Shown piece by piece: positions 45,678-54,463 of a DNA stretch of 64,000 nt. Source of the stretch: Halorussus halobius (GTDB lineage Archaea; Halobacteriota; Halobacteria; Halobacteriales; Haladaptataceae); contig NZ_ML219773.1 of assembly GCF_004765805.1 (NCBI RefSeq), positions 1,167,395 to 1,231,394 of the forward strand, given 5' to 3'. The position numbers and the translations under genes are program-made. Below the pieces are notes generated by a model. It worked only from the letters and a program-made list of their open reading frames with translations, was not told the origin of the DNA and ran no database searches. How positions within the stretch are numbered: the stretch's first letter is position 1; the number at the start of each line of letters is the position of its first letter.

Positions 45678-46609
45678 CAGTCGCTCCCGACCGCGGTGGC
45701 GGGGTCGTCTTCGCCGTCGTCCTCCTCGTCACTCTCCCCGTCGGTGCTGGCGTCGTCGCTTTCGCCCGCGGGGTCGTCGCCGGTGCCCGCGGCCCCTTCG
45801 TCGTCCCAGACGTCCGCCTCGTCCTCGTCTTCCCAATCGTCGTCCGCCTCGGCGTCGCCAGTTCGGTCGTCGTCCGGTCCGACGTCGCCGGCTCGCTCGT
45901 CGTCCGGTCCGACCTCGCCCGCCCGGTCGTCGTCCCACACGTCGCTCTCCTGTGCGTCCTCCCACTCGTCGCCGGCTTTCGACTCCAGTTGCTCCTCCAG
46001 GGTCTCCTCGACCGTGTCGCTCACTGTCTCCTCGACGGTTTCCTCCACCGTTTCCTCGACCGTCTCGCCGACCTTCTCCTCGACGGTTTCGCCGACGGTT
46101 TTCTCGACTGTCTCGCCCACTTTCTCCTCGACTGTCTCGCCCACTTTCTCCTCGACTGTCTCGTCCACCGTCTTCTCCACGGTCTCCTCGACCGTCTCGC
46201 CGACCTGCTCCTCGACCGCGTCGCCGACCGTCTCGTCGACCGTCTCCTCGACGGTTTCGCCGACGGTTTTCTCGACGGTTTCGCCCACAGTCTTCTCGAC
46301 GGTTTCTCCGACCTTCTCTTCGACCGTCTCGCCGACTTGTTCCTCGACCGTCTCGCCGACGGTCTTCTCGACGGTTTCGCCCACCTTCTCGTCGACCGTC
46401 TCCTCGACGGTCTCCTTGACCGCCGTGGTCATCCAGTCGGGGTCGAACCGGGCCATCTTCCAGACGACGTGGATGACGTACGAGAGCAGGACCCCGAATC
46501 CGAACGCCAGCCCGATGGCGTTGCCGGCGACCACGATGAGGCCGACCGAGACGGCGATCAACAGGCCGTACGTGAGGTCGACTATCGAGTCGACGCGACT
46601 CGGGTTCAC
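45677..46609 (-). CDS. Membrane-anchored tetrad-repeat protein coupled to PiT
   Basis: The 310-aa protein (GTG start) has three parts. Residues about 9-50 form two transmembrane helices (LLIAVSVGLIVVAG, GLAFGFGVLLSYVIHVVW). Residues 64-211 are 37 consecutive four-residue units with Val (twice Leu at the end) always in the first place, for example VGET, VEKT, VEEK, VEEQ, with no slip in phase. The last 100 residues are extremely acidic and low-complexity. The first position forms a hydrophobic stripe on a long charged helix. The gene overlaps the PiT start by one base. The function is unknown. A scaffold or regulator of the transporter is possible. Confidence 0.7.
   Translation of the reverse strand: MNPSRVDSIVDLTYGLLIAVSVGLIVVAGNAIGLAFGFGVLLSYVIHVVWKMARFDPDWMTTAVKETVEETVDEKVGETVEKTVGETVEEQVGETVEEKVGETVEKTVGETVEKTVGETVEETVDETVGDAVEEQVGETVEETVEKTVDETVEEKVGETVEEKVGETVEKTVGETVEEKVGETVEETVEETVEETVSDTVEETLEEQLESKAGDEWEDAQESDVWDDDRAGEVGPDDERAGDVGPDDDRTGDAEADDDWEDEDEADVWDDEGAAGTGDDPAGESDDASTDGESDEEDDGEDDPATAVGSD
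45977..46420 (-). repeat. Coding tandem repeat, 12-bp unit (24-bp higher order)
   Basis: The DNA encoding residues 64-211 of the tetrad-repeat protein is built of 37 twelve-base units, often paired as 24-base units (VGET+VEEK or VGET+VEKT). Codons vary between units, so the repeat is old or under coding constraint, not a fresh expansion. Length variation by slippage would keep the frame. Confidence 0.75.
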
Positions 46610-46775
46610 TGCCCACCCGAAAAGCGTTCGAGTCGTTCGTCCGTGAAAGCACCGCGCTGTCTACCGACTGTTCGAAAAGACATGTATGTTCCTCTAGAGA
46701 GCCCCTCGACCCAAATACTTTGGCAACGGCGGTGATTCGTGCGCCGAGTCGGCGCGGTCGGCCGGGGCCCCCGCG

Positions 46776-47036
46776 CTACCGAATCGCGTCGGCGTCCACC
46801 AGCCGCTTCCCGTGGTAGTCCCGGAAGTGTCGGACGCGGAGCTTCCACGCGTCGGTCGCGCCCTCGGGGGGCAGTTCCATCCCGCAGAGCGCACAGGCGT
46901 CGGTGCCGTCGCGCTCGGCCCGGACCAATCCCTCGTCGTGGGCCGCGCGGTAGTGGTAGAACACCGACGAGACGCGCACGTCCCGGGAACACCGCGCGCA
47001 GGGGTACAGCCGGTCGCGAAACGGCGTCCTGCTCAT
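46776..47036 (-). CDS. Small double zinc-finger protein
   Basis: This 86-aa protein has two CxxC...H(x3-4)H modules: CARC followed by YHYRAAH, and CALC followed by RHFRDYH. The spacing is longer than classic C2H2 fingers, but the pattern repeats and is basic, which suits nucleic-acid or protein binding. The start is ATG 47034-47036 (MSRTPFRDRLYPC). Haloarchaea have many such small zinc-finger proteins, mostly uncharacterised. It is on the same strand as the membrane protein upstream of it (45-base gap). Confidence 0.7.
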   Translation of the reverse strand: MSRTPFRDRLYPCARCSRDVRVSSVFYHYRAAHDEGLVRAERDGTDACALCGMELPPEGATDAWKLRVRHFRDYHGKRLVDADAIR

Positions 47037-47081
47037 GGACGGAACGTGGGCCCGCACGTGCCAGAAGATTTCGCTTCGGGG

Positions 47082-47411
47082 CTACGCGTCGGCGACGGCC
47101 ACCGCTATCAGCGCCGCAGTGCCGACCACCGCGGCGAGGACGAACGCGAAGTACGGCCGGGTCGGCGGCGCGTCGAACGGCGTGGCCCCGGCCCACAGCG
47201 CGACGGCCGGCACCAGCGCGAGCGCCACGACGAAGCCGAAGAAGGCCAATCGGACCGACCGAGCCACGGTTTCGAGTCGGTCGAGCGTCGATGCCGAGTC
47301 CTCGTCCGCGCGCGCGGCGGAGCCGTCGTGCGAGACCTGTTCGTCGCGTGAAGTCCGCTCGTCGTCCGACCGCGTCCCCTCGGTCGAGTCGGCGCTCGAA
47401 CTCGTCGCCAT
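47082..47411 (-). CDS. Small two-helix membrane protein with polar N-terminus
   Basis: The 109-aa protein has a polar, acidic N-terminal half (SSSADSTEGTRSDDERTS...) followed by two helices (VRLAFFGFVVALALVPAVALW and YFAFVLAAVVGTAALIAVAVA). The start is ATG 47409-47411. No family is recognised. It is divergent from the 135-aa gene to its right. Confidence 0.6.
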   Translation of the reverse strand: MATSSSADSTEGTRSDDERTSRDEQVSHDGSAARADEDSASTLDRLETVARSVRLAFFGFVVALALVPAVALWAGATPFDAPPTRPYFAFVLAAVVGTAALIAVAVADA

Positions 47412-47506
47412 GGCCGACCGCACGCGCCGAAGGGCAATCCCTCTGTCGGTCGACGGCCGCGTCGCGGCCACAGGAGCTACCGGTGGGGCCGTCGACCTAC
47501 GTGACC

Positions 47507-47914
47507 ATGCCCGACTACCAGCGACTCGGCGGCGCGTCGATCGACGGTGACTCCCGGGAGGCTCCGGTACCCCAGAAGGCGGTCAACCTCGAACTGGTGA
47601 AGTCCGGCGGCGAGGTCTACTGGGGCGTCCGCGAGGCCGACGGCGCGGTCCTCGCCTCGCAACTGTACGACCCGCTGGAAGACGACCCCGGCGTCCGATT
47701 TCTCACCAGTACGGCCATCGCCGACGACAGTCGACAGCTACAGGTCCCCGACGCGGTGGCCGACCACTGGGACGAGGTCTACGGCGGCGGGACCGCGGTG
47801 ACGGGCGGCGACCGCCTCGAATTCGTCACGACCGACGAACTGGCCGACGACGAGCAGCTGCTGGTCCTGCCCGAGTGGCAGGTCGAGGACGTGGTCGGCG
47901 AAAGCGGAGCGTGA
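47507..47914 (+). CDS. Conserved-type haloarchaeal hypothetical protein
   Basis: This 135-aa acidic cytoplasmic protein (MPDYQRLGGASIDGD...) is predicted to be beta-rich, with stretches such as KAVNLELVKSGGEVYWGVRE and DDEQLLVLPEWQVEDV. No cysteines, signal or membrane helix are present. ATG 47507 is chosen. A GTG at 47501 is in frame. Strong GC3 bias supports coding. I cannot assign a function. Confidence 0.6.
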   Translation: MPDYQRLGGASIDGDSREAPVPQKAVNLELVKSGGEVYWGVREADGAVLASQLYDPLEDDPGVRFLTSTAIADDSRQLQVPDAVADHWDEVYGGGTAVTGGDRLEFVTTDELADDEQLLVLPEWQVEDVVGESGA

Positions 47915-48010
47915 CCGGCCCTCGACGCCGCGAGCGGTCCGGGGCGACCGGCTGGACCGCCGGGGCGTTCGCAGCCAATCCTTTATCCCGCACGATTCAC
48001 AAGTGGCGGT

Positions 48011-49645
48011 ATGAGCGGGTTCGCCCGGAAAACGCTTCCGCCGTTGTTCGAGAAGGCCCTCCGGAAGTACGCCGACCGGACCGCGGTCGTAGCCCGCGAC
48101 CGTCGCCTCACCTACGCGGACCTCGACCGACGGTCGTCGGCGCTGGCGACGGCACTCGACGAACTGGGCGTCGACCCCGAGGACAGGGTGGCGGTCCTCC
48201 TCTCGAACCGGCCGGCGTACCCGGTCGTCGACCTCGCCATCGTGAAACGCGGGGCGGCTCGGGTGCCCATGAATCCGATGCTCGCGCCGTCGGAGGTCCG
48301 CCACGTCCTCGCCGACTCGGGCGCGCGGACGGTCGTCTGCGACGCCGAGCACGCCGACGCGGTGGCGACCGCGACCGAGACGCTCGACCAGTCGCTCGAC
48401 GTCGTCCTCGTGGACGCGAGCGAGCGAACGGGCCGGGACGGGACGCCGACGGTCGGCGACGCGACGGTCCACCGGTACGGTCGACTGCTCGCCGAGGGGA
48501 ACGGTGTGGACGCGACTGCACCGGCGGTCGACGTCGCTCCCGGTGACGTCGCGGGCCACTTCTACACCGGCGGGACGACCGGCGAACCGAAGGGCGTCGT
48601 CTACTCGCAGGCCGGCCTCTCGTCGAATCTCTACGCCCACCTCGCGGAACTCGGCTTCGACGGGGGAGACACGGGCCTCGTGGTCACGCCCCTGTCGCAC
48701 TCGGCGGGCACGTTCCTCTGGGCGAACCTCCTCGCGGGCGCGACCATCGTCGTCCACCGGGAGTTCGACGTGGAGCGGACGCTCGCGGCCGTCGAGCGAC
48801 GGGCCGTGACGTGGACGTTCATGGTCCCGACGATGATATATCGCCTGCTCGACCACGGCGTCGAGAGCTACGACTGCTCGTCGCTCGACCGCATCGTCTA
48901 CGGTGCCGCGCCGATGCGTCCCGACCGCCTCCGGGAGGGAATCGCGGAGCTGGGGCCGGTGTTCTGCCAGTTCTACGGCCAGACCGAGGTCCCGAACCTC
49001 GTCACGACGCTCGGCCGCCAGGAGCACGCCGTGGCCGCGCGGGCGGCAGACGAAGGCGACGACGACCGCGCCGAGCGGCTCCGGTCGGCGGGCCAGCCCT
49101 GCCTGCTGGCCGACGTCCGAATCGCGGACCCGGAGACGGGCGAGGACAGGCCCCGGGGCGAACCCGGCGAGGTCGCGGTCGCCGCGCCGTACGCCTTCGA
49201 GCGGTACCACGACCGGCCGGCCGAGACCGACCGGACGCTCCGCGACGGGTGGGTGTTCACCGGCGACATCGGACGATTCGACGAGGAGGGCTACCTCTAC
49301 CTGCTCGACCGCAAGCGGGACGTGATAGTCTCGGGCGGCATGAACGTCTACAGCCAGGAGGTAGCGGACGCGCTGGGGACCCACCCCGAGATTACCGACG
49401 TCGCCGTGTTCGGCGTCCCCGACGACGACTGGGGCGAGGCGGTCCACGCGGTCGTGGTGCCCGAGTCGCCGGACGCGCTCGCGCCCGAGGACGTGGCCGC
49501 TTACGCCGACTCGCGACTGGCCGACTACAAGAAGCCGAAGTCGGTGGAGTTCGCCAGCGAACTCCCGACGACCCCCCACGGGAAGGTGGACAAAGAGCAG
49601 TTGCGCGAGCCCTACTGGCGCGACGAGGACCGGTCGGTGAACTGA
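48011..49645 (+). CDS. AMP-forming acyl-CoA ligase
   Basis: The 544-aa adenylate-forming enzyme activates a carboxylic acid with ATP and CoA. Core motifs are FYTGGTTGEPKGVVYSQ (P-loop), YGQTEVPNL, DGWVFTGDIGRFDEEGYLYLLDRKRD, and the C-terminal catalytic lysine region ELPTTPHGKVDKEQLRE. It resembles fatty-acid or aryl/short-chain acyl-CoA synthetases. Exact chain preference cannot be read. The start is ATG 48011. It lies beside the CoA-transferase/aminotransferase operon, so it may handle an acid made by that pathway. Confidence 0.88.
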   Translation: MSGFARKTLPPLFEKALRKYADRTAVVARDRRLTYADLDRRSSALATALDELGVDPEDRVAVLLSNRPAYPVVDLAIVKRGAARVPMNPMLAPSEVRHVLADSGARTVVCDAEHADAVATATETLDQSLDVVLVDASERTGRDGTPTVGDATVHRYGRLLAEGNGVDATAPAVDVAPGDVAGHFYTGGTTGEPKGVVYSQAGLSSNLYAHLAELGFDGGDTGLVVTPLSHSAGTFLWANLLAGATIVVHREFDVERTLAAVERRAVTWTFMVPTMIYRLLDHGVESYDCSSLDRIVYGAAPMRPDRLREGIAELGPVFCQFYGQTEVPNLVTTLGRQEHAVAARAADEGDDDRAERLRSAGQPCLLADVRIADPETGEDRPRGEPGEVAVAAPYAFERYHDRPAETDRTLRDGWVFTGDIGRFDEEGYLYLLDRKRDVIVSGGMNVYSQEVADALGTHPEITDVAVFGVPDDDWGEAVHAVVVPESPDALAPEDVAAYADSRLADYKKPKSVEFASELPTTPHGKVDKEQLREPYWRDEDRSVN

Positions 49646-49775
49646 CGCCGTCCGCACTCGGACGCGTCCGGGCGGTAGCGCCTGGTGGTCGGCCGGGCCG
49701 GCCCCGACGGCTGCGCGGGCCTCGGCGGGAGCGCCAGACGCGTCGTCTCCCGGACACCGCGGTCGAGCCGGCGAC

Positions 49776-51158
49776 TCAGGTCGACAGTTCGGACTCCACG
49801 TCCGCGAGCGTCGCGTGCATCCGGTCGACGAGCTCGTCGACGGTGTCCTCGCCTATCGTCAGCGGCGGCGTGATGAGCGTGTGGTCGCCGGCGGTCGCGT
49901 CGACGTGACCGCCACCGGGATACGTGACGATTCCGTTGTCGAGTCCCCGCTCGAACAGCAGGTCCTGGAACTCTCCACCGGTCTCGGCGAGCGGTTCCTT
50001 GGTCTCGCGGTCGGCCACGAACTCGACGCCGACCATCAGCCCCTTGCCGCGGACGTCGCCGACCATCCCGTAGTCGTAGAACTCCCGACACCGCTCGCGG
50101 AGGTACTCGCCGACGCGCCGGGCGTTGGCGACGAGGTCGCGGTCCTGCATGTACTCCAGGACCGCCGTCCCGATGGCCGCCGACGTGGGGTTGAAACAGT
50201 AGGTGTGACCGTGCTGGAAGCCGTCGTCGGCGTCCTCGAACACGTCGACGATTCGTCGGTGTGGCATCGTCCCGCCGACGGGAGTGTAGCCGCCGCTCAT
50301 CCCCTTCGCGCCGGTGATGATGTCGGGGGTCACGTCCCAGTGCTCGATGGCGAAGTTCTCCCCGGTCCGGCCGAACCCCGACATCACCTCGTCGACGACG
50401 AAGAGGACGTTGTACTCGTCGCAGATTTCCCGCACGCGCTCGAAGTAGCCGTCGTGGGGATAGGCCCCGGCGTTGGCCGCGCCCGTGACCGGTTCCGCGA
50501 TGAACGCTGCGACCGATTCGGGGCCTTCGTCCTGGATGAGGCGCTCGACAGCGTTCGCACACTCGACGCCACACTCCCGACCGCCGTCGCCGCCGCAGTA
50601 CTCGCACCGGTACGGCGACGCGCTCGGGGCCTTGGGGAAGTCCTGGAACAGGGGTTCCATCTTGTCCTTGCGGGCCGGGAACCCCGACAGCGCCATCGCC
50701 CCCGCGGTGTTGCCGTGATAGCTCCGCCTGCGCGAGACGACCTTGTACTTGCGCTCGTCGCCGCGCTCGAAGTGGTACTGGCGGGCCATCTTGACCGCGC
50801 TCTCGTTGGCCTCGGACCCGCTCCCGACCAGCCACGCGTGCTCGAAGCCGTCGGGCGTGAACTCCGCGATCTTCTCGGTGTACTCCATTGCGGGCTCGTT
50901 GGCGAACAGCATGCTGGAGGTGTACTCCAGCGTCTCTATCTGCTCTTTGGCGGCCTCGGCGATCTCCTCGCGGCCGTGGCCGATGTTGACGTTCTGGTTG
51001 CCCGAGACGGCGTCGACGTACCTGTTGCCGTCCGCGTCCCAGACGTGGTGGCCCTCGCCTCTGACGATGGTCACGTAGTCCTCGCCGAAGGCGCGAGGGA
51101 ACATCCCGCCCAGTTCCGTGCCCGGTGTGAGCGTGCGTTCTCGCTTTTCGTCGGTCAT
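49776..51158 (-). CDS. Class III pyridoxal-phosphate aminotransferase
   Basis: This 460-aa omega-aminotransferase-type enzyme has the cofactor contact GSGSEANESAVKMAR, the aspartate motif LFVVDEVMSGFGRTG and the Schiff-base lysine in ITGAKGMSGGYTPVG. A CxxC...C cluster (CEYCGGDGGRECGVEC) around residue 180 is an unusual insertion that may bind a metal. Its ATG overlaps the stop of the CoA-transferase B gene by 4 bases, and it is the last gene of a four-gene operon. Likely substrates are omega-amino acids or amines. Related proteins include beta-alanine and putrescine aminotransferases. Confidence 0.88.
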   Translation of the reverse strand: MTDEKRERTLTPGTELGGMFPRAFGEDYVTIVRGEGHHVWDADGNRYVDAVSGNQNVNIGHGREEIAEAAKEQIETLEYTSSMLFANEPAMEYTEKIAEFTPDGFEHAWLVGSGSEANESAVKMARQYHFERGDERKYKVVSRRRSYHGNTAGAMALSGFPARKDKMEPLFQDFPKAPSASPYRCEYCGGDGGRECGVECANAVERLIQDEGPESVAAFIAEPVTGAANAGAYPHDGYFERVREICDEYNVLFVVDEVMSGFGRTGENFAIEHWDVTPDIITGAKGMSGGYTPVGGTMPHRRIVDVFEDADDGFQHGHTYCFNPTSAAIGTAVLEYMQDRDLVANARRVGEYLRERCREFYDYGMVGDVRGKGLMVGVEFVADRETKEPLAETGGEFQDLLFERGLDNGIVTYPGGGHVDATAGDHTLITPPLTIGEDTVDELVDRMHATLADVESELST

Positions 51159-52102
51159 GTTTGTCGCTCCATGAGTTGCTTCCAGTGTTTCTCGACTTCG
51201 TCGGCCCACTCCTCGAACCCGATCTCGTAGATGCGGTCGGTCCCCCGCAACACGATGTCGGTGGGGTCGATGGTTCGCAGGACCGCCACCTCGCCCCGGG
51301 TCGGCGCGGGCGTGGTCGCCACGTCGTCGGCGACCGCGAGGTCCCACTGGACCTCCTCGCGAACGTCGCCCACGTCGATGCCGGGGTGGGTCGCGGTCAG
51401 GGTCATCTCCTTGGTGTCGTCGTCGAAGCCGAACCTCGCGAGGTCGGTGATGACGGTCTCGGGGCCGTCGCCGCCCAGTCCCAGCTCCTCGCGTGCGCCC
51501 GGTCCGTCGAGGTGGCCCGGCGCGGTCACGTAGTCGAGTTCGGTCGTGAACGCGCGGCGCTGCTGGCGCATCACGACGACGGTGCGGCCACAGGAGGTCA
51601 TGATGTCGTTGCTCCCGCCGGACCCGGGTAACCGGACCGTCGGGTCGTCGTAGCTCCCGTCCTCGCCGGTCACGACCGTCGAGTTGGTGTTTCCGTACCT
51701 GTCTATCTGTCCCGCGCCGATGATGCCGACGTCGAGGAGTCCGCGCTGGTTGTCCATAAATATCTGCATCTGGTCGGTGGCGACGACCGAGCCGACGCCC
51801 AGCACGGTGTCGGATATCGACTGGACGACGCCCGGCGGCTGGGCACCGACGTACCCCGACTCGGTGACGAGCTGGCAGTCGGGCGCGTGGGTGTGTCTGG
51901 CCAGCACGCCCGAGATGAGCGACATCCCGACGCCGATGAACGCGGTTTCGCCGGTACCGATCTCGCGAGCGGCGGTCACCGCGAGGAGCTCGGTCAGCGA
52001 GTAGTCGTCGGCCGGTTCGTGGGGGTCGTCCACGTCGACCGGATACTCGACCTCGCTCCGGGCGTCGCCCGGCGGACCGTCGCCCGCCTCGGTCTCGCTC
52101 AT
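51155..52102 (-). CDS. CoA-transferase family I, subunit B
   Basis: This 315-aa beta subunit of a glutaconate/3-oxoacid-type CoA-transferase carries the catalytic glutamate in LVTESGYVGAQPPG and the oxyanion-loop region GSGGSNDIMTSCGRTVVVM. The N-terminal 35 residues are acidic and extra. The start is ATG 52100-52102 (MSETEAGDGPPG). It overlaps subunit A upstream and the aminotransferase downstream by 4 bases each. It moves CoA between carboxylic acids. The donor and acceptor are not known. Confidence 0.87.
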   Translation of the reverse strand: MSETEAGDGPPGDARSEVEYPVDVDDPHEPADDYSLTELLAVTAAREIGTGETAFIGVGMSLISGVLARHTHAPDCQLVTESGYVGAQPPGVVQSISDTVLGVGSVVATDQMQIFMDNQRGLLDVGIIGAGQIDRYGNTNSTVVTGEDGSYDDPTVRLPGSGGSNDIMTSCGRTVVVMRQQRRAFTTELDYVTAPGHLDGPGAREELGLGGDGPETVITDLARFGFDDDTKEMTLTATHPGIDVGDVREEVQWDLAVADDVATTPAPTRGEVAVLRTIDPTDIVLRGTDRIYEIGFEEWADEVEKHWKQLMERQT

Positions 52103-53031
52103 AATCGCCCTCCGTTGATGGTCTGTTCCATCTCCTCGAGTCTGGCCAGCCGGTCCGCGCCCACCTTCTCGAGGTACTCCTCGTGGCCGAGCACCCACTC
52201 GTCCAGCCAGTCGTCGAAGTCCCCGCGCTCGCGAGACCGCAGGCCGTACTCCCGGTAGAACGGCAGGTCGGCGTAGTAGTGGCCGTAACAGTGCCACGGG
52301 TGACAGCCGAACGGCACCTCCGCGACCGCGTCCACGGTGTAGGACGGGATGCGGGTGAGCTCGGGCGTCCGCTCGATGGTCTCGGTCGGGACGACCTCCT
52401 CGCAGGTGACGACGGTCGCGTCGGCCGCCCGCGCCTTGAGGTGGTCGTTGACGACGTTGCCGAAAATCTGGGCGTTGCCCCGACGGTCGGCGCGCTGGAC
52501 GTGGATTATCGCCACGTCGGGGGTCGCGGCCGGAATCAGCGCCAGCTCGTCGCCCGAGCCCAGCGGGTCGTCGACGACCTCGATGTCGTCGTTGAGCTCC
52601 GGGATGTCGGTCCCGAGCATCGACCGGGTGGGGACGAAGGGCACGTCCATCGCCCCGGCGAAGAACATCAGCGACGCCCCGAAGTTCGACACGTCCTGCA
52701 TGGTCAGGTGGTGGGGGACGTCGTCCTCGACCGCGCGGCGGGCGTTGTGGCCCTGCGAGATGAGGCTGGTTCCGACCCACGAACCGACGTACTCGTCGAC
52801 GCAGCCCGCCCCGACCATCATGTCGAACAGCGTGGTCCGTGCGTCGTCGAGGACCCGGAGCCCGCCCGTTCCCTGCCGGACTATCTCGCGGGCGGCGGCC
52901 TCGGGGTCGCGACCGCCCATCCCGCCGAACGCGATAGAGCAGCCCTCGGCGACGTACCGGGAGATAGCGGATTCGAGGTCGGTGGTCTTGTCGCGCTCGG
53001 ACCCGGCGTTGCGGGGTCGGCTCGTACTCAT
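52099..53031 (-). CDS. CoA-transferase family I, subunit A
   Basis: This 310-aa alpha subunit has the glycine-rich CoA-binding segment ISRYVAEGCSIAFGGMGGRDPEAAA, then MMVGAGCVDEYVGS and the ADRRGNAQIFG motif typical of GctA/AtoD-like proteins. The start is ATG 53029-53031 (MSTSRPRNAGS). 4-base overlaps with the M20 hydrolase upstream and subunit B downstream show tight co-translation. Together with B it forms the heteromeric transferase. Confidence 0.87.
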   Translation of the reverse strand: MSTSRPRNAGSERDKTTDLESAISRYVAEGCSIAFGGMGGRDPEAAAREIVRQGTGGLRVLDDARTTLFDMMVGAGCVDEYVGSWVGTSLISQGHNARRAVEDDVPHHLTMQDVSNFGASLMFFAGAMDVPFVPTRSMLGTDIPELNDDIEVVDDPLGSGDELALIPAATPDVAIIHVQRADRRGNAQIFGNVVNDHLKARAADATVVTCEEVVPTETIERTPELTRIPSYTVDAVAEVPFGCHPWHCYGHYYADLPFYREYGLRSRERGDFDDWLDEWVLGHEEYLEKVGADRLARLEEMEQTINGGRL

Positions 53032-54338
53032 TCGCCGTCCTCCGCCGACGCGTAGCCACACCACTCCATCGCTATCAGCGCGAGCCCGAGCGTGGCTTCC
53101 GCGAGCTCTTCGACCGGCAGGTACTCGTCGGTCCCGTGGATGTTGTGGTCGCCGGGACCGAAACAGATCGCCGGGGTGTCGGCGTCGTTGACGAAAAACC
53201 GGGTGTCGATGCCGCCGGGAAAGCCCTTGGCCCGGCTCGTCCGGTCCAGCCCGTCCTCGGCCACCCGCTGGACGGTCTCGACGATGTCCGCGTCGGGGGA
53301 GACCTTCGCGGAGCTCCCGCGCCAGCCGAACCACTCGACTTCCGGAGGGTGGGCCTCGAACCACGGGTCGCCGGCGGCCGCGCGTCGGACCGTGGCTTCG
53401 ACGGCCTCCTGGACCTCCTCGCGGGTCTCGTCGGGCGCGTGGGAGACCCGCGCTTCGAGGACGGCCTCGTCGGGAACGCTGGAGGCCCACTCGCCGGCGT
53501 GGAGGGTGCCGAGGTTGAGCGAGACCGTGTGTTCGTGCCACTGCTCGAAGAGGTCGTCGTGGACGGTCTCCTTGCGCTCGTCGTGGAGGTCCGAGAGGGC
53601 CTGGTAGATGGGAACGAGCTTCGAGATGGCGTTGACGCCGTCGTCGGTCTCGGCGGCGTGAGCGCTCTTGCCCTCTACCGTGACCCGAAAGTACGACACG
53701 CCGTCGTTGGCTATCCAGAGATCGAAGTCGGTCGGTTCGGGGACGACGACCGCGTCCGGCATCGCGTCGGCGTCCCGGTCGAGGACGGTCGCCAGCGTTC
53801 CGCCGAACCCGCCCGCCTCCTCCTCGATGACCGACTCGACGGTCACGTCGCCGAGCAGTTCGAACCCCGCCCGCTCGACCGCTTCGACCGCGTAGACCAT
53901 GGCCGCGAGGCCGCCTTTCATGTCCGAAGCGCCCCGGCCCAGAAGGCGACCGTCCCGCACCGCGCCCGCGTACGGGTCGAACGACCACTGGTCGGGGTCT
54001 CCCGGCGGCACCACGTCGACGTGGCCGTTGAAGAGGAGCGAGCGACCGTCGCCGCTCGCCGCACGCTCGCCGACGACGTTGGGCCTGTCCTCGTACGAGC
54101 GGTCGTCGCTCGCGAACTCGGGGTGGGATTCGATTCCGGCCACGTCGTCGGCGGTTACGGTGGTGACCGCGAACCCGAGGTCGTCGAGACGGTCCACGAC
54201 GAGTTCCTGTGCTGTCGTCTCGTCACCTCGAACGGTCGGCTCGCTCACCAGCCGACAGGCGAACTCCTCGATTTCCGGGAGGAGGTCCGTCACCGACTCC
54301 GACACTCGGCGACGGTCGTTCCGTTGTATGGTACTCAT
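53028..54338 (-). CDS. M20-family amidohydrolase/deacylase
   Basis: This 436-aa ArgE/DapE/M20-type zinc hydrolase has metal ligands in FNGHVDVVPPGD, GRGASDMKGGLA, the catalytic/bridging glutamates in ESVIEEEAGGFGG, and a C-terminal histidine in FGPGDHNIHGTDEYLP. The lid/dimerisation domain lies between. Such enzymes remove N-acyl or N-carbamoyl groups from amino acids. It is the first gene of the operon with CoA-transferase and aminotransferase, suggesting that deacylation comes first. It is divergent from the polyamine-type ABC operon across 125 bases that must hold both promoters. Confidence 0.88.
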   Translation of the reverse strand: MSTIQRNDRRRVSESVTDLLPEIEEFACRLVSEPTVRGDETTAQELVVDRLDDLGFAVTTVTADDVAGIESHPEFASDDRSYEDRPNVVGERAASGDGRSLLFNGHVDVVPPGDPDQWSFDPYAGAVRDGRLLGRGASDMKGGLAAMVYAVEAVERAGFELLGDVTVESVIEEEAGGFGGTLATVLDRDADAMPDAVVVPEPTDFDLWIANDGVSYFRVTVEGKSAHAAETDDGVNAISKLVPIYQALSDLHDERKETVHDDLFEQWHEHTVSLNLGTLHAGEWASSVPDEAVLEARVSHAPDETREEVQEAVEATVRRAAAGDPWFEAHPPEVEWFGWRGSSAKVSPDADIVETVQRVAEDGLDRTSRAKGFPGGIDTRFFVNDADTPAICFGPGDHNIHGTDEYLPVEELAEATLGLALIAMEWCGYASAEDGE

Positions 54339-54429
54339 GCCGTTGGGACACTATACCACTCATCAGTGTTAACTTTACCGCCGAATTTGCAATCAGTGTT
54401 CGTGTAGAGGGGCAATATAGTTACCAAGA

Positions 54430-54436
54430 TTTATTA
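54430..54436 (+). promoter_or_regulatory. TATA box of the polyamine-type ABC operon
   Basis: TTTATTA lies 28-34 bases before ATG 54464, which fits leaderless initiation there. The upstream ATG at 54440 would lie only 4 bases after this element, so it is very unlikely to be on the transcript. Confidence 0.6.
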
Positions 54437-54463
54437 CACATGCCCTCAAATCCCGAGCCGTCC

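Noticed and set aside
45977..46420. Regular short repeats resembling a CRISPR or minisatellite array
   Set aside because: Units are 12 bp without spacers, stay in one reading frame with varied codons, and encode the tetrad-repeat protein.
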